A stretch of 64,000 nucleotides of DNA, taken from positions 5,770,001 to 5,834,000 of the forward strand of contig NZ_CP117768.1 in the NCBI RefSeq assembly GCF_028623165.1, in the 5' to 3' direction. A program made the translations under genes and the position numbers. This stretch comes from Nostoc sp. UHCC 0926. GTDB lineage: Bacteria > Cyanobacteriota > Cyanobacteriia > Cyanobacteriales > Nostocaceae. Below, in pieces: positions 25,554 through 33,980 of the stretch (position 1 is its first letter; each line of letters starts with the position of its first letter). The notes under the pieces were generated by a model, which saw nothing but the letters and a program-made list of their open reading frames with translations, had not been told where the DNA came from and did no database searches.

Positions 25554-27035
25554 ATGACGATCGCTCTAGACCGCCCACAAAAAACCAGGTCTGCTCAAAT
25601 TCGAGAAAAACTTGGTTATCCAATCATTGACACTGATGTACATACCCAAGAATTTGAACCAGCAGTTTTGGATTATTTAGAGCAAATTGGTGGAACTGCG
25701 CTTGTCGAACGTTTCAAAGAAAATTTACCAGGATCTTCCCGCTTTAAGTGGTATAAACAAACTTGGGAAGAACGTTTTGCTTATCGCAGCAATCGCCCTA
25801 ACTGGTGGGGTCGTCCCACAAAAAATACTTTAAATTTGGCTACCATTAGCTTACCCAAGTTACTGCATGAGCGCTTGGAAGAAGCAGGTACAGACTTTGC
25901 CGTTGTCTACCCCAACTTGGCAACAATGGCCCCGAATATCGGCAACGAAGAAATGCGGCGGGCTGTTTGTCGAGCAGTTAACCACTACCATGCTGATATT
26001 TTCCGCCCTTATAGCGATCGCTTAACACCCATCGCTGCCATTCCCCTGCACACTCCCGAAGAAGGGATTGAAGAGTTGGAATATGCAGTGAATGTTCTGG
26101 GACTCAAGGCAATTCAAATTCCTGGTTACGTCCGTCGTCCAATTCCTGCCTTTGAGAAGTATGGCAAAGAAGTCGCTAACGAAGTGGTTTGGATTGATAA
26201 CTTTGGCTTAGATAGCCAGTATGATTACGATCCATTTTGGGCTAAGTGCGTAGAACTGAAAGTTGTACCGACAACTCACGCTTCTAGCCAAGGTTGGACA
26301 ACTCAGCGTTCTGTCACCAACGCCCAGTACAATCACATTAATCACTTTGCCTTTGCAGCAGAAGCTTTATGCAAATCGCTGTTTTTTGGTGGAGTGACTC
26401 GCCGCTTCCCGCAATTAAAGTTTGCCTTCTTAGAAGGTGGTTCAGCTTGGGGTGCTAGTCTCTACGCTGATATTATTTGGCATTGGGAAACCCGCAACAA
26501 ACAACATTTGTTGTCAAATAACAATCCTGCGATTATCGATAAGGAAGCATTAGTAGAGTTGTATACCCGCTACGGTGGCGAACTAGTAGATGGACGCTTA
26601 GATAAAATTGGTGACGGTTTAGGATTCCACCATCAACTATTGGCCCCAGAAGATCCAGGCGAACTTGATGAATTTGAACTAGCAGGAATAGATCAGCCAG
26701 AAGATGTGCGCGATCGCTTTTTGAATCATTTCTACTTCGGTACGGAATCAGACGATACCCGTGTATCCCAAGCTTTTAATCGTGCCGCTAATCCCTTTGG
26801 CGATCGAGTTAAAGCCTTCTTAGGTTCAGATTCCGGTCACTGGGATGTGCCAGATATTACCGCCGTTACTGCCAACGCCTACTCAATGGCAGAACACGAA
26901 ATCATTACCGAAGAAGACCTCCGCTACTTCCTCTCAATCCATCCCTTGGAGTTGTATACCAGTCTCAATCAAGACTTCTTCAAGGGTACAGGTGTTGAGA
27001 AAGCTGTAAACGAATATTTGGCAGCTAAGAAATAA
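25554..27035 (+). CDS. Amidohydrolase-2 family metal-dependent hydrolase, paralogue 2
   Basis: A 493-aa paralogue of the preceding gene with the same first 34 residues apart from one change (MTIALDRPQKTRSAQIREKL). It retains the metal motifs: IIDTDVHTQEF, VPTTHASSQGW and FLGSDSGHWDVPD. Differences concentrate around residues 55-85 (WYKQTWEERFAYRSNRPNWW) and 340-375, possibly the substrate lid. Tandem duplication with retained catalytic residues implies two related substrates or dosage. The 98-base gap holds an inverted repeat AGACGCGATaaATCGCC that is a dispersed Nostoc repeat. Confidence 0.85.
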   Translation: MTIALDRPQKTRSAQIREKLGYPIIDTDVHTQEFEPAVLDYLEQIGGTALVERFKENLPGSSRFKWYKQTWEERFAYRSNRPNWWGRPTKNTLNLATISLPKLLHERLEEAGTDFAVVYPNLATMAPNIGNEEMRRAVCRAVNHYHADIFRPYSDRLTPIAAIPLHTPEEGIEELEYAVNVLGLKAIQIPGYVRRPIPAFEKYGKEVANEVVWIDNFGLDSQYDYDPFWAKCVELKVVPTTHASSQGWTTQRSVTNAQYNHINHFAFAAEALCKSLFFGGVTRRFPQLKFAFLEGGSAWGASLYADIIWHWETRNKQHLLSNNNPAIIDKEALVELYTRYGGELVDGRLDKIGDGLGFHHQLLAPEDPGELDEFELAGIDQPEDVRDRFLNHFYFGTESDDTRVSQAFNRAANPFGDRVKAFLGSDSGHWDVPDITAVTANAYSMAEHEIITEEDLRYFLSIHPLELYTSLNQDFFKGTGVEKAVNEYLAAKK

Positions 27036-27229
27036 CTGTCATTAGTCATTGGTCATTAGTCATTTGCAAAGGACAAAGGACTAATGACAAAGGACAAAGG
27101 ACAATTACAACGTTCCATGTTCCATTTCCTCTGTTCACTTGTAGCGTGGGCCTTGCCCACTCTACATTTCTCCTAAATTCTGCGTCTGATTCTACCTACT
27201 GCTGAAACAATACCAAGGATGATTTGATT

Positions 27230-28411
27230 ATGGTGCTAGATATCACAAAACCAAAGGACTACATTGACCTAGCAACTTCTCTGTCCAAGGAACTTGCTCA
27301 ATCCGCAGTTGAAAGGGATGCCCAAGCCGGAGTTCCAGAACAAGAAATTAATAAACTGCGTGAGAGTGGCTTGCTACCACTGATTGTGCCGAAGCAATAT
27401 GGTGGCATTGGCGCAACTTGGATTGATGCCTTAAAAATTGTCAGAAAGCTATCAAAAGCAGATGGTTCAATTGGTCAATTGTATGGTAATCATCTCAATT
27501 TGACGGCTTTGGGTCACGTTTCCGGCACACCAGCCCAAAAGGAAAAATACTATAGAGAAACTGCTAAAAATAACTTATTTTGGGCAAATGCCATTAATAC
27601 AAAGGATACTAGGCTGAAAATTAACCCAGAAGGTGAGAATTTTCGGGTTAATGGTGTTAAAAGCTTTGGTACAGGTATTTCCGTTGCCGATTATCGGGTA
27701 TTCTCCGCTTTAGAAGATGGCGTAGAATTGCCCTTCATATTCATAATTCCCAAAGAGAGGGAAGGGTTAGTTTCCAATCACGATTGGGATAATATTGGGC
27801 AACGTCGCACAGATAGCGGTAGTTATACATTTAACAACGTCTTAGTAGAAAAAGATGAGATTTTGGGGCCACCCAATCCCCCTGATAGCGCCTTCTCAAC
27901 TTTTCTTGGGATTATTGCCCAGCTAACAAAAACCAACGTTTATCTGGGAATTACTAAAGGAGCCTTCGCCGCCGCTCGTGAATATACTAAAACTACTACT
28001 AAACCGTGGATTACATCAGGGGTAGATAGTGCTACTCAAGACCCATATATCCTGCATCATTACGGAGACTTTTGGGTGGAAATTCAAGCCGCGATCGCTC
28101 TAGCTGACCAAGCAGCCGAGAAGGTGCAAGCAGCCTGGCAAAAGGATGCAGAACTGACTCATCAAGAGAGGGGAGAAGTAGCGATCGCAGTTTCCGCAGC
28201 CAAGGCATTAGCTAGCCGTGTAGGTATAGATATTACCAACCGCATCTTTGAAGTTACGGGAACCCGCGCCACTGCAACCAAATATGGATTTGACCGTTAC
28301 TGGCGGGATTTACGAACCTTTACTCTCCACGATCCTGTGGATTACAAATTGCGAGCGATCGGCGATTGGGTACTCAACGATCAACTACCCGTAATTACGC
28401 AATATTCTTAG
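27230..28411 (+). CDS. Acyl-CoA dehydrogenase-fold flavin monooxygenase (SfnB/DszC-like), second
   Basis: A 393-aa member of the DszC/SfnB branch of the acyl-CoA dehydrogenase fold. It shows INKLRESGLLPLIVPKQYGG, SIGQLYGNHLNLTALGHV, FRVNGVKSFGTGISVADYRV, WDNIGQRRTDSGSYTFNNV and, near the C-terminus, EVTGTRATATKYGFDRYWRD with RTFTLHDPVDYK. The last motif is typical of desulfurization monooxygenases and distinguishes it from true acyl-CoA dehydrogenases. It would use FMNH2 or FADH2 and O2 on an organosulfur compound. The start chosen is the ATG at 27230 (MVLDITKPKDY); an upstream TTG is unlikely. It follows the amidohydrolase pair in the same direction. Confidence 0.85.
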   Translation: MVLDITKPKDYIDLATSLSKELAQSAVERDAQAGVPEQEINKLRESGLLPLIVPKQYGGIGATWIDALKIVRKLSKADGSIGQLYGNHLNLTALGHVSGTPAQKEKYYRETAKNNLFWANAINTKDTRLKINPEGENFRVNGVKSFGTGISVADYRVFSALEDGVELPFIFIIPKEREGLVSNHDWDNIGQRRTDSGSYTFNNVLVEKDEILGPPNPPDSAFSTFLGIIAQLTKTNVYLGITKGAFAAAREYTKTTTKPWITSGVDSATQDPYILHHYGDFWVEIQAAIALADQAAEKVQAAWQKDAELTHQERGEVAIAVSAAKALASRVGIDITNRIFEVTGTRATATKYGFDRYWRDLRTFTLHDPVDYKLRAIGDWVLNDQLPVITQYS

Positions 28412-28597
28412 GGACAAGGGAGATGAGGAGGCATGAGGGAGATGAGGGAGACAAGGGGGATGAGGGGGATAAACAATGCTCAATGCCCAATGCCCAATGC
28501 CAAATATTCAAGCTGTCTACTCGCCTTCTTGTAGGGTGGGCGTTCTTTAATCTCCACCTTACTTACCTAAATCCAAAATCTAAAATCCAAAATTGAT
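28412..28597. other. Short spacer with Nostoc-type simple repeats
   Basis: Contains GAGATGAGGGAGACAAGGGG and CAATGCCCAATGCCCAATGCC runs that are frequent between Nostoc genes. The 76-codon open frame through it is not gene-like. Confidence 0.4.
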
Positions 28598-29419
28598 ATG
28601 ACTCAACTAAAAACACTTCCTACCTACGACCCAAGTTTATTTGAAGGAGCCGCTGAGGGCTACGCTCAATATAGAACTAAATACCCACCTGTTGTATTCG
28701 ACAAATTAACCGAAATATTTAATCTCAATGGTCAAGGACGACTCCTTGATTTGGGTACTGGGCCAGGATTAATTTCAATTCCTCTGCGAACCAAATTTGA
28801 GGAAGTTGTTGCGATCGATCCCGATCCCGATATGATTGCAGAAGCTAAACGGCAAGCAGCAGCAGTAGGAGCAAGTAATATTACTTGGTTAGAACAAGGA
28901 GCAGAGTTAATCAACTCTAGTTTAGGAACATTTAAGTTAGCCACTATTGGTAGAGCCTTCCACTGGATGGAACGCGAATTAGTACTTGAGAGCCTTTATA
29001 AATTGCTTACTGATGATGGTGGACTAGCACTGCTTCAGACTGGTGACAACCCTTGGGAAAGCAATCTACCTTGGAAACAAGCTGCTGTTGGAGTAGTGAA
29101 GAAATGGTTAGGTGATGAGCGACGGACTGGACAACGAGGACAAGGCATTCGTAAGCCAGTCGATCCTCCCCATGAAGTCGTAATTGCCAATTCGGCTTTT
29201 GTTCGTCAAGAAGTCTATGAAGTGCCATTTGAAAAATCTTGGACTCTCGATAGCTATCTCGGCTACTTATACACTACAGCATTCTCTCTCAAAATTTTCT
29301 ATGGCGAGAACGCCCCAGCATTTGAAACGGATCTTAGAGAAGCGCTACTAGCAGTTGAGCCGTCTGGACATTTTACAGAAGAACTCAAAGCTACAATCCT
29401 AGTCGCTTGGAAGCACTAG
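28598..29419 (+). CDS. Class I SAM-dependent methyltransferase
   Basis: A 273-aa cytosolic methyltransferase. Motif I is GRLLDLGTGPGLISIPL, motif II VVAIDPDPDMIAEAKRQ, followed by TWLEQGAELI and, as motif IV-like, FKLATIGRAFHWMERELVLE. The HWME pattern is found in the family of methyltransferases acting on small molecules. It sits between a sulfur flavoenzyme and a sulfonate binding protein, all rightward. A role in methylating a sulfur intermediate or detoxifying a product would fit, but the substrate is not determined by the sequence. Confidence 0.85.
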   Translation: MTQLKTLPTYDPSLFEGAAEGYAQYRTKYPPVVFDKLTEIFNLNGQGRLLDLGTGPGLISIPLRTKFEEVVAIDPDPDMIAEAKRQAAAVGASNITWLEQGAELINSSLGTFKLATIGRAFHWMERELVLESLYKLLTDDGGLALLQTGDNPWESNLPWKQAAVGVVKKWLGDERRTGQRGQGIRKPVDPPHEVVIANSAFVRQEVYEVPFEKSWTLDSYLGYLYTTAFSLKIFYGENAPAFETDLREALLAVEPSGHFTEELKATILVAWKH

Positions 29420-29933
29420 CAAAATTGAACACGAACAAGACAGAGTTTCACTCACAAATTTCAATCTTCCACTAGCACAACATTGGAGTGGGCCTTTCTC
29501 ACTCCACTTCCTAAATTTTTCCCTCCTAACTGTTAAGTTTTCAATTCATCAAGTCGTTGTAGGGTGGGTTATATCCACTCTATTTCCTAACTTCAGATAT
29601 TACAAAAAATTATTTTACTTATGAAAAATTTGTCTCTGATGACGCATATGCATTATACAAGTGAGTTTAACCAAAAAAACTGTTCTAGCTGTTTGCAATC
29701 AACAGTGTTTTGTAGTTTGTTTGATTTGCTTCTAATAGATGTACATCAATTAATAACAACAGTTTTAAGTGATATACATCACTTAAAACTGCGATTTTTT
29801 GATAGATGTTAAAAAAAATACTTAATTAATCTGATTTTCAATTAAATTAATAAATAATAGTTTTTTGGGTTATTTAACTTGCAATTAATCATAATTGTTC
29901 TGACCACCTAGAAGGGAATAAATAAAACAACTC
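29420..29933. other. Intergenic region before a binding-protein gene
   Basis: No supported gene. Includes a strong hairpin at 29761-29790 and otherwise AT-rich sequence. The 63-codon frame at 29621-29812 has no recognisable features and overlaps the hairpin. The promoter for the binding protein should lie between about 29800 and 29930. Confidence 0.4.
29761..29796 (+). terminator. Perfect 13-bp inverted repeat followed by a T-run
   Basis: AGTTTTAAGTGAT pairs with ATCACTTAAAACT around ATAC, then GCGATTTTTT. The stem is AT-rich and symmetrical, so it can serve as a terminator for upstream reading or as an operator for the downstream binding-protein gene. Confidence 0.5.
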
Positions 29934-31040
29934 ATGCCATCTTTAAAAGCAAAGTTTGAATTCAGGAAAAGCCAGAGAACAACACGTCGTTCCTTCTTGT
30001 TTGCTCTGGGCTATTGCATAATGCTATCGACGGTTCTATCGAGTTGTAGTGAAGCAAAGAATAACACTCAGCAGTCAGCAGCTTCCCCTGAGTCGGTAGC
30101 TTCATCTAGCACTACAGAGAAGTCAACTGAGAAGCAAGTAGTACGGATTGTCCGTTCAAAACAACTTACCGCTCTAGCAGTTTTAGAAAAGCAGGGTTCC
30201 TTGGAAAAGCGATTAGAGCCTCTAGGTTTTAAAGTACAGTGGGCTGAGTTTGCGGCTGGCCCACAACAGCTAGAAGCGCTGAATGCAAATGGATTGGATA
30301 TCGCATCTACAGCCGAATCGCCTCCTGTATTTTCACAAGCAGCAGGAGCGCCTCTTGTTTATCTAGCTAATACACATCCTAGTGGGAAATCTATCTCACT
30401 TTTAGTTCCTGTAAATTCTCCGATTAAAACTGTTAGCGATTTGAAGGGCAAAAAAGTAGCTTTTCAGAAAGCTTCCATTGGTCACTACTTATTAGTTAAA
30501 GCATTAGAAGACGCGGGACTGAAACTGAGCGATGTCAAATCAGTTTTTCTAACGCCGCCAGACGCAAATGCGGCATTTAGTCAGAACAAGGTGGATGCTT
30601 GGTATATTTGGGAGCCATTCGCCACTAGAAATGTACAAAATAAAATCGCTCGTGTTTTAGCAGATGGTGGTAAGTTGCGGGATACTGGCAACTTTTACTC
30701 AACCTCACGCCAGTTTTATCAGGCTCATCCTGACGTGATCAAAGTGTTTCTAGAGGAGCTAGAAAAGGCAGAAATCTGGACTAAGGATCATCCCAAAGAA
30801 GTAGCACAACTACTCGCTCCTGTAACTCAACTAGATCCACCGACTCTAGAAATAATGCATGATAAATATGACTATGGGCTAGTACCAATTACCGAGAAAA
30901 CTATTATCAAGCAACAGCAAGTTGCAGACAAGTGGTATAGCTTAGGACTTATCCCCAAGAAGGTGAATGTTAGAGACGGGTTTTTGACACCTGAAGAGTA
31001 CGCCAAAATTACTCCCTCAGAAGTGCTAGCGAATAAGTAG
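29934..31040 (+). CDS. SsuA/TauA-family substrate-binding lipoprotein
   Basis: A 368-aa periplasmic binding protein. The N-terminus has TTRRSFLFALG (R18, R19), a good twin-arginine export motif, and a lipobox VLSSC with C38, so it should be a Tat-exported lipoprotein. Family segments: GLDIASTAESPPVFSQAAGA, VPVNSPIKTVSDLKGKKVAF, AFSQNKVDAWYIWEPF. It is followed after 37 bases by the TauD-like dioxygenase gene, which suggests that the ligand of this protein is the dioxygenase substrate, plausibly taurine or a related sulfonate. Confidence 0.87.
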   Translation: MPSLKAKFEFRKSQRTTRRSFLFALGYCIMLSTVLSSCSEAKNNTQQSAASPESVASSSTTEKSTEKQVVRIVRSKQLTALAVLEKQGSLEKRLEPLGFKVQWAEFAAGPQQLEALNANGLDIASTAESPPVFSQAAGAPLVYLANTHPSGKSISLLVPVNSPIKTVSDLKGKKVAFQKASIGHYLLVKALEDAGLKLSDVKSVFLTPPDANAAFSQNKVDAWYIWEPFATRNVQNKIARVLADGGKLRDTGNFYSTSRQFYQAHPDVIKVFLEELEKAEIWTKDHPKEVAQLLAPVTQLDPPTLEIMHDKYDYGLVPITEKTIIKQQQVADKWYSLGLIPKKVNVRDGFLTPEEYAKITPSEVLANK

Positions 31041-31077
31041 TTATCCCCAAGAAGAAACTAAAATACAGGAGAATGTT

Positions 31078-31941
31078 ATGCCTATCTCGACTTTGACAGA
31101 GGTTAAAATTAGGTCTATTGATGCTCCTTTGGGAGCCATAGTTACCGATCTTGATGCTAGTCAACCTATTGCACCTGAAGTCATATTACAACTTAAGAAA
31201 GCTCTGCGCGATCGCCATATCTTGATCTTCAAAGATCAACAACTCTCTGATGAACAGCTTTTGAACTTTTCGTTATACTTTGGCGCACTCTTTGTACCAT
31301 CTGATGAGACTCCAGTACTCGCTTCTAAACCAGGAGAAACTCCGGTGGTAATTCCGATTTCCAACGTCGATGGTGGCTATACCGGTACTGGAGAACTAAC
31401 TTTTCATTCTGACCACAAATGGACTCCCACCCCATCTAGTGGTTCGCTTCTTTATGCTTTGGAAATACCTTCTCAAGGTGGAAATACTTATTGGTTAAAT
31501 ACCAATTTGGCCTATGAGGCGTTAGACAAAACCACCAAAGAACGGATTGCAGATTTACAGTTAATTACCTACAACCCATTCTTGCGAGACCGGAATGCAC
31601 CCCGCTCTTTGTATCGTTTAGACAAGAATATTCCCTTAATAAGTCCTATCTTTCCCCATCCTCTAGTGCGGACACATCCTGAGAGTGGCAAAAAGCATCT
31701 TTACTTAGATGCTGCTACAGAAGTAGAAATTGTAGGATTAGCAGCTCAAGAAGGATCTAAACTGATTGAACAGTTGCGTCAGCATTTGAATCAGCCCCGA
31801 TTCTACTACCAACACAAATGGTCTGTAGGCGATATTGTCTACTGGGATAATCAAGCTACCTTGCATTATCGTCAAGCATTCGATCCGAATGAGCGACGGG
31901 TATTAAAGCGGGTTAGCCTTGCAGGTAGTCGTCCCTTTTAG
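31078..31941 (+). CDS. TauD/TfdA-family 2-oxoglutarate dioxygenase
   Basis: An Fe(II)/2-oxoglutarate oxygenase of 287 aa. The iron ligands are visible: H110 and D112 in LTFHSDHKWTPTP and H263 in NQATLHYRQAF; arginine for 2-oxoglutarate lies in the NERRVLKRVS stretch. TauD-like elements are GAIVTDLDASQPI, LRDRHILIFKDQQLS and LYFGALFVP. Family members hydroxylate the carbon next to the sulfonate group, which then releases sulfite. It is preceded by AGGAGAATG and is close-coupled to a binding-protein gene. Taurine or another alkylsulfonate or sulfate ester are all possible substrates. Confidence 0.9.
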   Translation: MPISTLTEVKIRSIDAPLGAIVTDLDASQPIAPEVILQLKKALRDRHILIFKDQQLSDEQLLNFSLYFGALFVPSDETPVLASKPGETPVVIPISNVDGGYTGTGELTFHSDHKWTPTPSSGSLLYALEIPSQGGNTYWLNTNLAYEALDKTTKERIADLQLITYNPFLRDRNAPRSLYRLDKNIPLISPIFPHPLVRTHPESGKKHLYLDAATEVEIVGLAAQEGSKLIEQLRQHLNQPRFYYQHKWSVGDIVYWDNQATLHYRQAFDPNERRVLKRVSLAGSRPF

Positions 31942-32351
31942 TCTCTATATCTGAAGTAGAGATGCAAGAAATTGCGTCTCTACAAAACCAGTATCATAAG
32001 TGAAAATTATCCACCCTAATTCATAAATCAGATAGCAGAAAAAATTGAGTTATTAGGTAAAAGTATTTCACTCAAATCCGCTAAACAACATGTTAAATAT
32101 ATATCATAAACTTTGAAAATAATAATAAATTATTTTCAGAACTCATATTGGATTAAATTATATTAATACATATTTTATTTAGAAGAATAAGAATAGTGTT
32201 GATAAACACTTCATTAAAATTAAAGAATAGATAAAATTTAGACGTAAATTAATAGTTTTCAAACATCACAGGTAGATTAAAAAGCGGAAATTAATTTATT
32301 TAAAATTTGATTTTATTTCAATCAGAGATTAGTTTAACCTGAAGGTCTAAA
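31942..32351. other. AT-rich spacer, no gene
   Basis: Strongly AT-rich. Nothing recognisable beyond a TGCAAGAAATTGCGTCTCTAC dispersed repeat fragment at the left. Probably holds the promoter of the next binding-protein gene. Confidence 0.4.
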
Positions 32352-33440
32352 ATGTTTAGCAATACCGTTAAAATTAAGTCACCAATAATCAGAAAAGTAG
32401 CATTATTTGTAATGCCTAGTTTTTTGGCTTTATCTACCACTTTAATAAGTTGTACGTCAACCAGCGAGAATACAAATACTGCAACCAACCCAAAAGCAGA
32501 TCCAGCAGCGACAAAAACCATTACTTTTAAAACAAAAGTGCTGCGAATTGGGTATCAAAGCTCTGGTGATTTGGTTAGAGTGACAGGAGTTTTAGAAAAA
32601 CGTCTGGAACCTTTGGGTGTCAAAGTTGAGTGGACACAATTTGCCCAAGGGCCGCAACTTATGGAAGCGATGAATGTCGGTAAAATTGATGTTGGATCGG
32701 TTGGAGAAACTCCTCCCATTTTTGCCCAAGCTGCTGGTGCAAGAATCGTCTATCTTGCTGGTAGACGAATTACTGCTACTTCAGGGAAAGGGAGTGCAAT
32801 CGCAGTTCCTAAAGGTTCTCCAATTAAGACTTTAGCCCAAATCAAAGGACAAAAAGTTGTCTTTCAAAAAGGTTCAGCTTCTCACTATTTCATTATCAAA
32901 GCTTTAGAAGAAGTGGGCTTAAAATACAGTGATATTAAAGTCTTGAGTATGCCCAATGTCGAAGCCCGTGGTGCATTTATTCAGGGCACTATTCCAGTTT
33001 GGGTAACTGGCGATCCTCATTTAGCTTTGGTAGAAAAACTTTACGGTGCGCGTGTGCTACGAGATGCCACAAATATTGGTACTCCAGGAGGATACTATGT
33101 AGGAACACGCGACTTTGCTAGGGAAAATCCGGAATTACTTCGGATTATCTTGGAAGAGATTGATAAAAATAGTCAATGGGCAGAAGCAAATCGTAAAGAG
33201 GTAGCCAAACTAATAGCACCCGTGCTTAAAATTGATCTACCTATTCAAGAAATAATTTCTGGACGCGCTAACTATCGACTTAAAGGAATTACTCCAGAGT
33301 CGATGAAAGCTCAACAAAATGTGGCAGATTTATTTTATAGCGAAAAAATCTTGCCTAAAAAGATTGATGTTCAGGAAGCACTACTCACACCTAAAGAATA
33401 TGCAGCTATCACTCCACCAACACTTATAAGTGAAAAATAG
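32352..33440 (+). CDS. SsuA/TauA-family substrate-binding lipoprotein
   Basis: A 362-aa relative of the protein at 29934. The signal is ALFVMPSFLALSTTLISC with a lipobox cysteine, here without a twin-arginine pair (Sec export). It carries VLRIGYQSSGDLVRVTGVLE, GKIDVGSVGETPPIFAQAAG, VPKGSPIKTLAQIKGQKVVF and AFIQGTIPVWVTGDPHLALV. It starts with ATG after GGTCTAAA with no strong ribosome-binding site. No permease or ATPase gene is adjacent, so it most likely feeds the SsuBC transporter 20 kb to the left. Confidence 0.87.
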   Translation: MFSNTVKIKSPIIRKVALFVMPSFLALSTTLISCTSTSENTNTATNPKADPAATKTITFKTKVLRIGYQSSGDLVRVTGVLEKRLEPLGVKVEWTQFAQGPQLMEAMNVGKIDVGSVGETPPIFAQAAGARIVYLAGRRITATSGKGSAIAVPKGSPIKTLAQIKGQKVVFQKGSASHYFIIKALEEVGLKYSDIKVLSMPNVEARGAFIQGTIPVWVTGDPHLALVEKLYGARVLRDATNIGTPGGYYVGTRDFARENPELLRIILEEIDKNSQWAEANRKEVAKLIAPVLKIDLPIQEIISGRANYRLKGITPESMKAQQNVADLFYSEKILPKKIDVQEALLTPKEYAAITPPTLISEK

Positions 33441-33627
33441 ATACTAATCAGATATGAAGTCTAGGGACTGGGGACTAAGAAAGAGTTTTACAATACCCAA
33501 TCTTAAATCCTTTTAAATGCTTCATGCTAGACAAGCCTAATTGACAAAAAACCACTTTTTCTAAACCTCAAAACTTGATTGTTGAATGAATGCGAATCAT
33601 TTTATAAATAGCTCAAAACATCGCTAT

Positions 33628-33950
33628 TTTTTTTTAAACAACTAGAATACCAAGTTACTAAATCCAAAAAGATATTTTTGGAAGTAGTGTCATCTCAAGC
33701 TTTAATACTAAATTGGTGTTCTAGAAGTTTGACAGAATAACTTCCAATTATCTTACTTGCCGAAAGAAAGTAAGACTTACAACGTTAAGTTTTTTCAAGC
33801 CAACTAAAATACCAATTTACTAAACCCAAAAAGATATTTTTGGAAGTAGTGTCATCTCAAGTTTTAATACTAAATTGGTGTTTTAGGAGGTTGACAGAAC
33901 AACTTCCTATTATCTTACTTGCTGAAAGAAAGTAAGACTGACAACGTAAA
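33628..33950. promoter_or_regulatory. 162-bp direct tandem duplication upstream of a binding-protein gene
   Basis: Two head-to-tail copies with a 162-bp period. Both contain AAAAAGATATTTTTGGAAGT, AGTGTCATCTCAAG, TACTAAATTGGTG, TTGACA (33729 and 33891) and the dyad TCTTACTT-7nt-GAAGTAAGA-like hairpin. Copy 2 ends about 30 bases before the next start codon. The repeat therefore duplicates what looks like a promoter or operator region. Substitutions between copies are scattered, so the duplication is not brand new. Confidence 0.75.
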
Positions 33951-33980
33951 AGATAAAACTTACAAGGAAAATCACAACTC

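Noticed and set aside
29621..29812. 63-codon plus-strand frame
   Set aside because: It runs through a perfect hairpin in spacer DNA, with no ribosome-binding site or family features.
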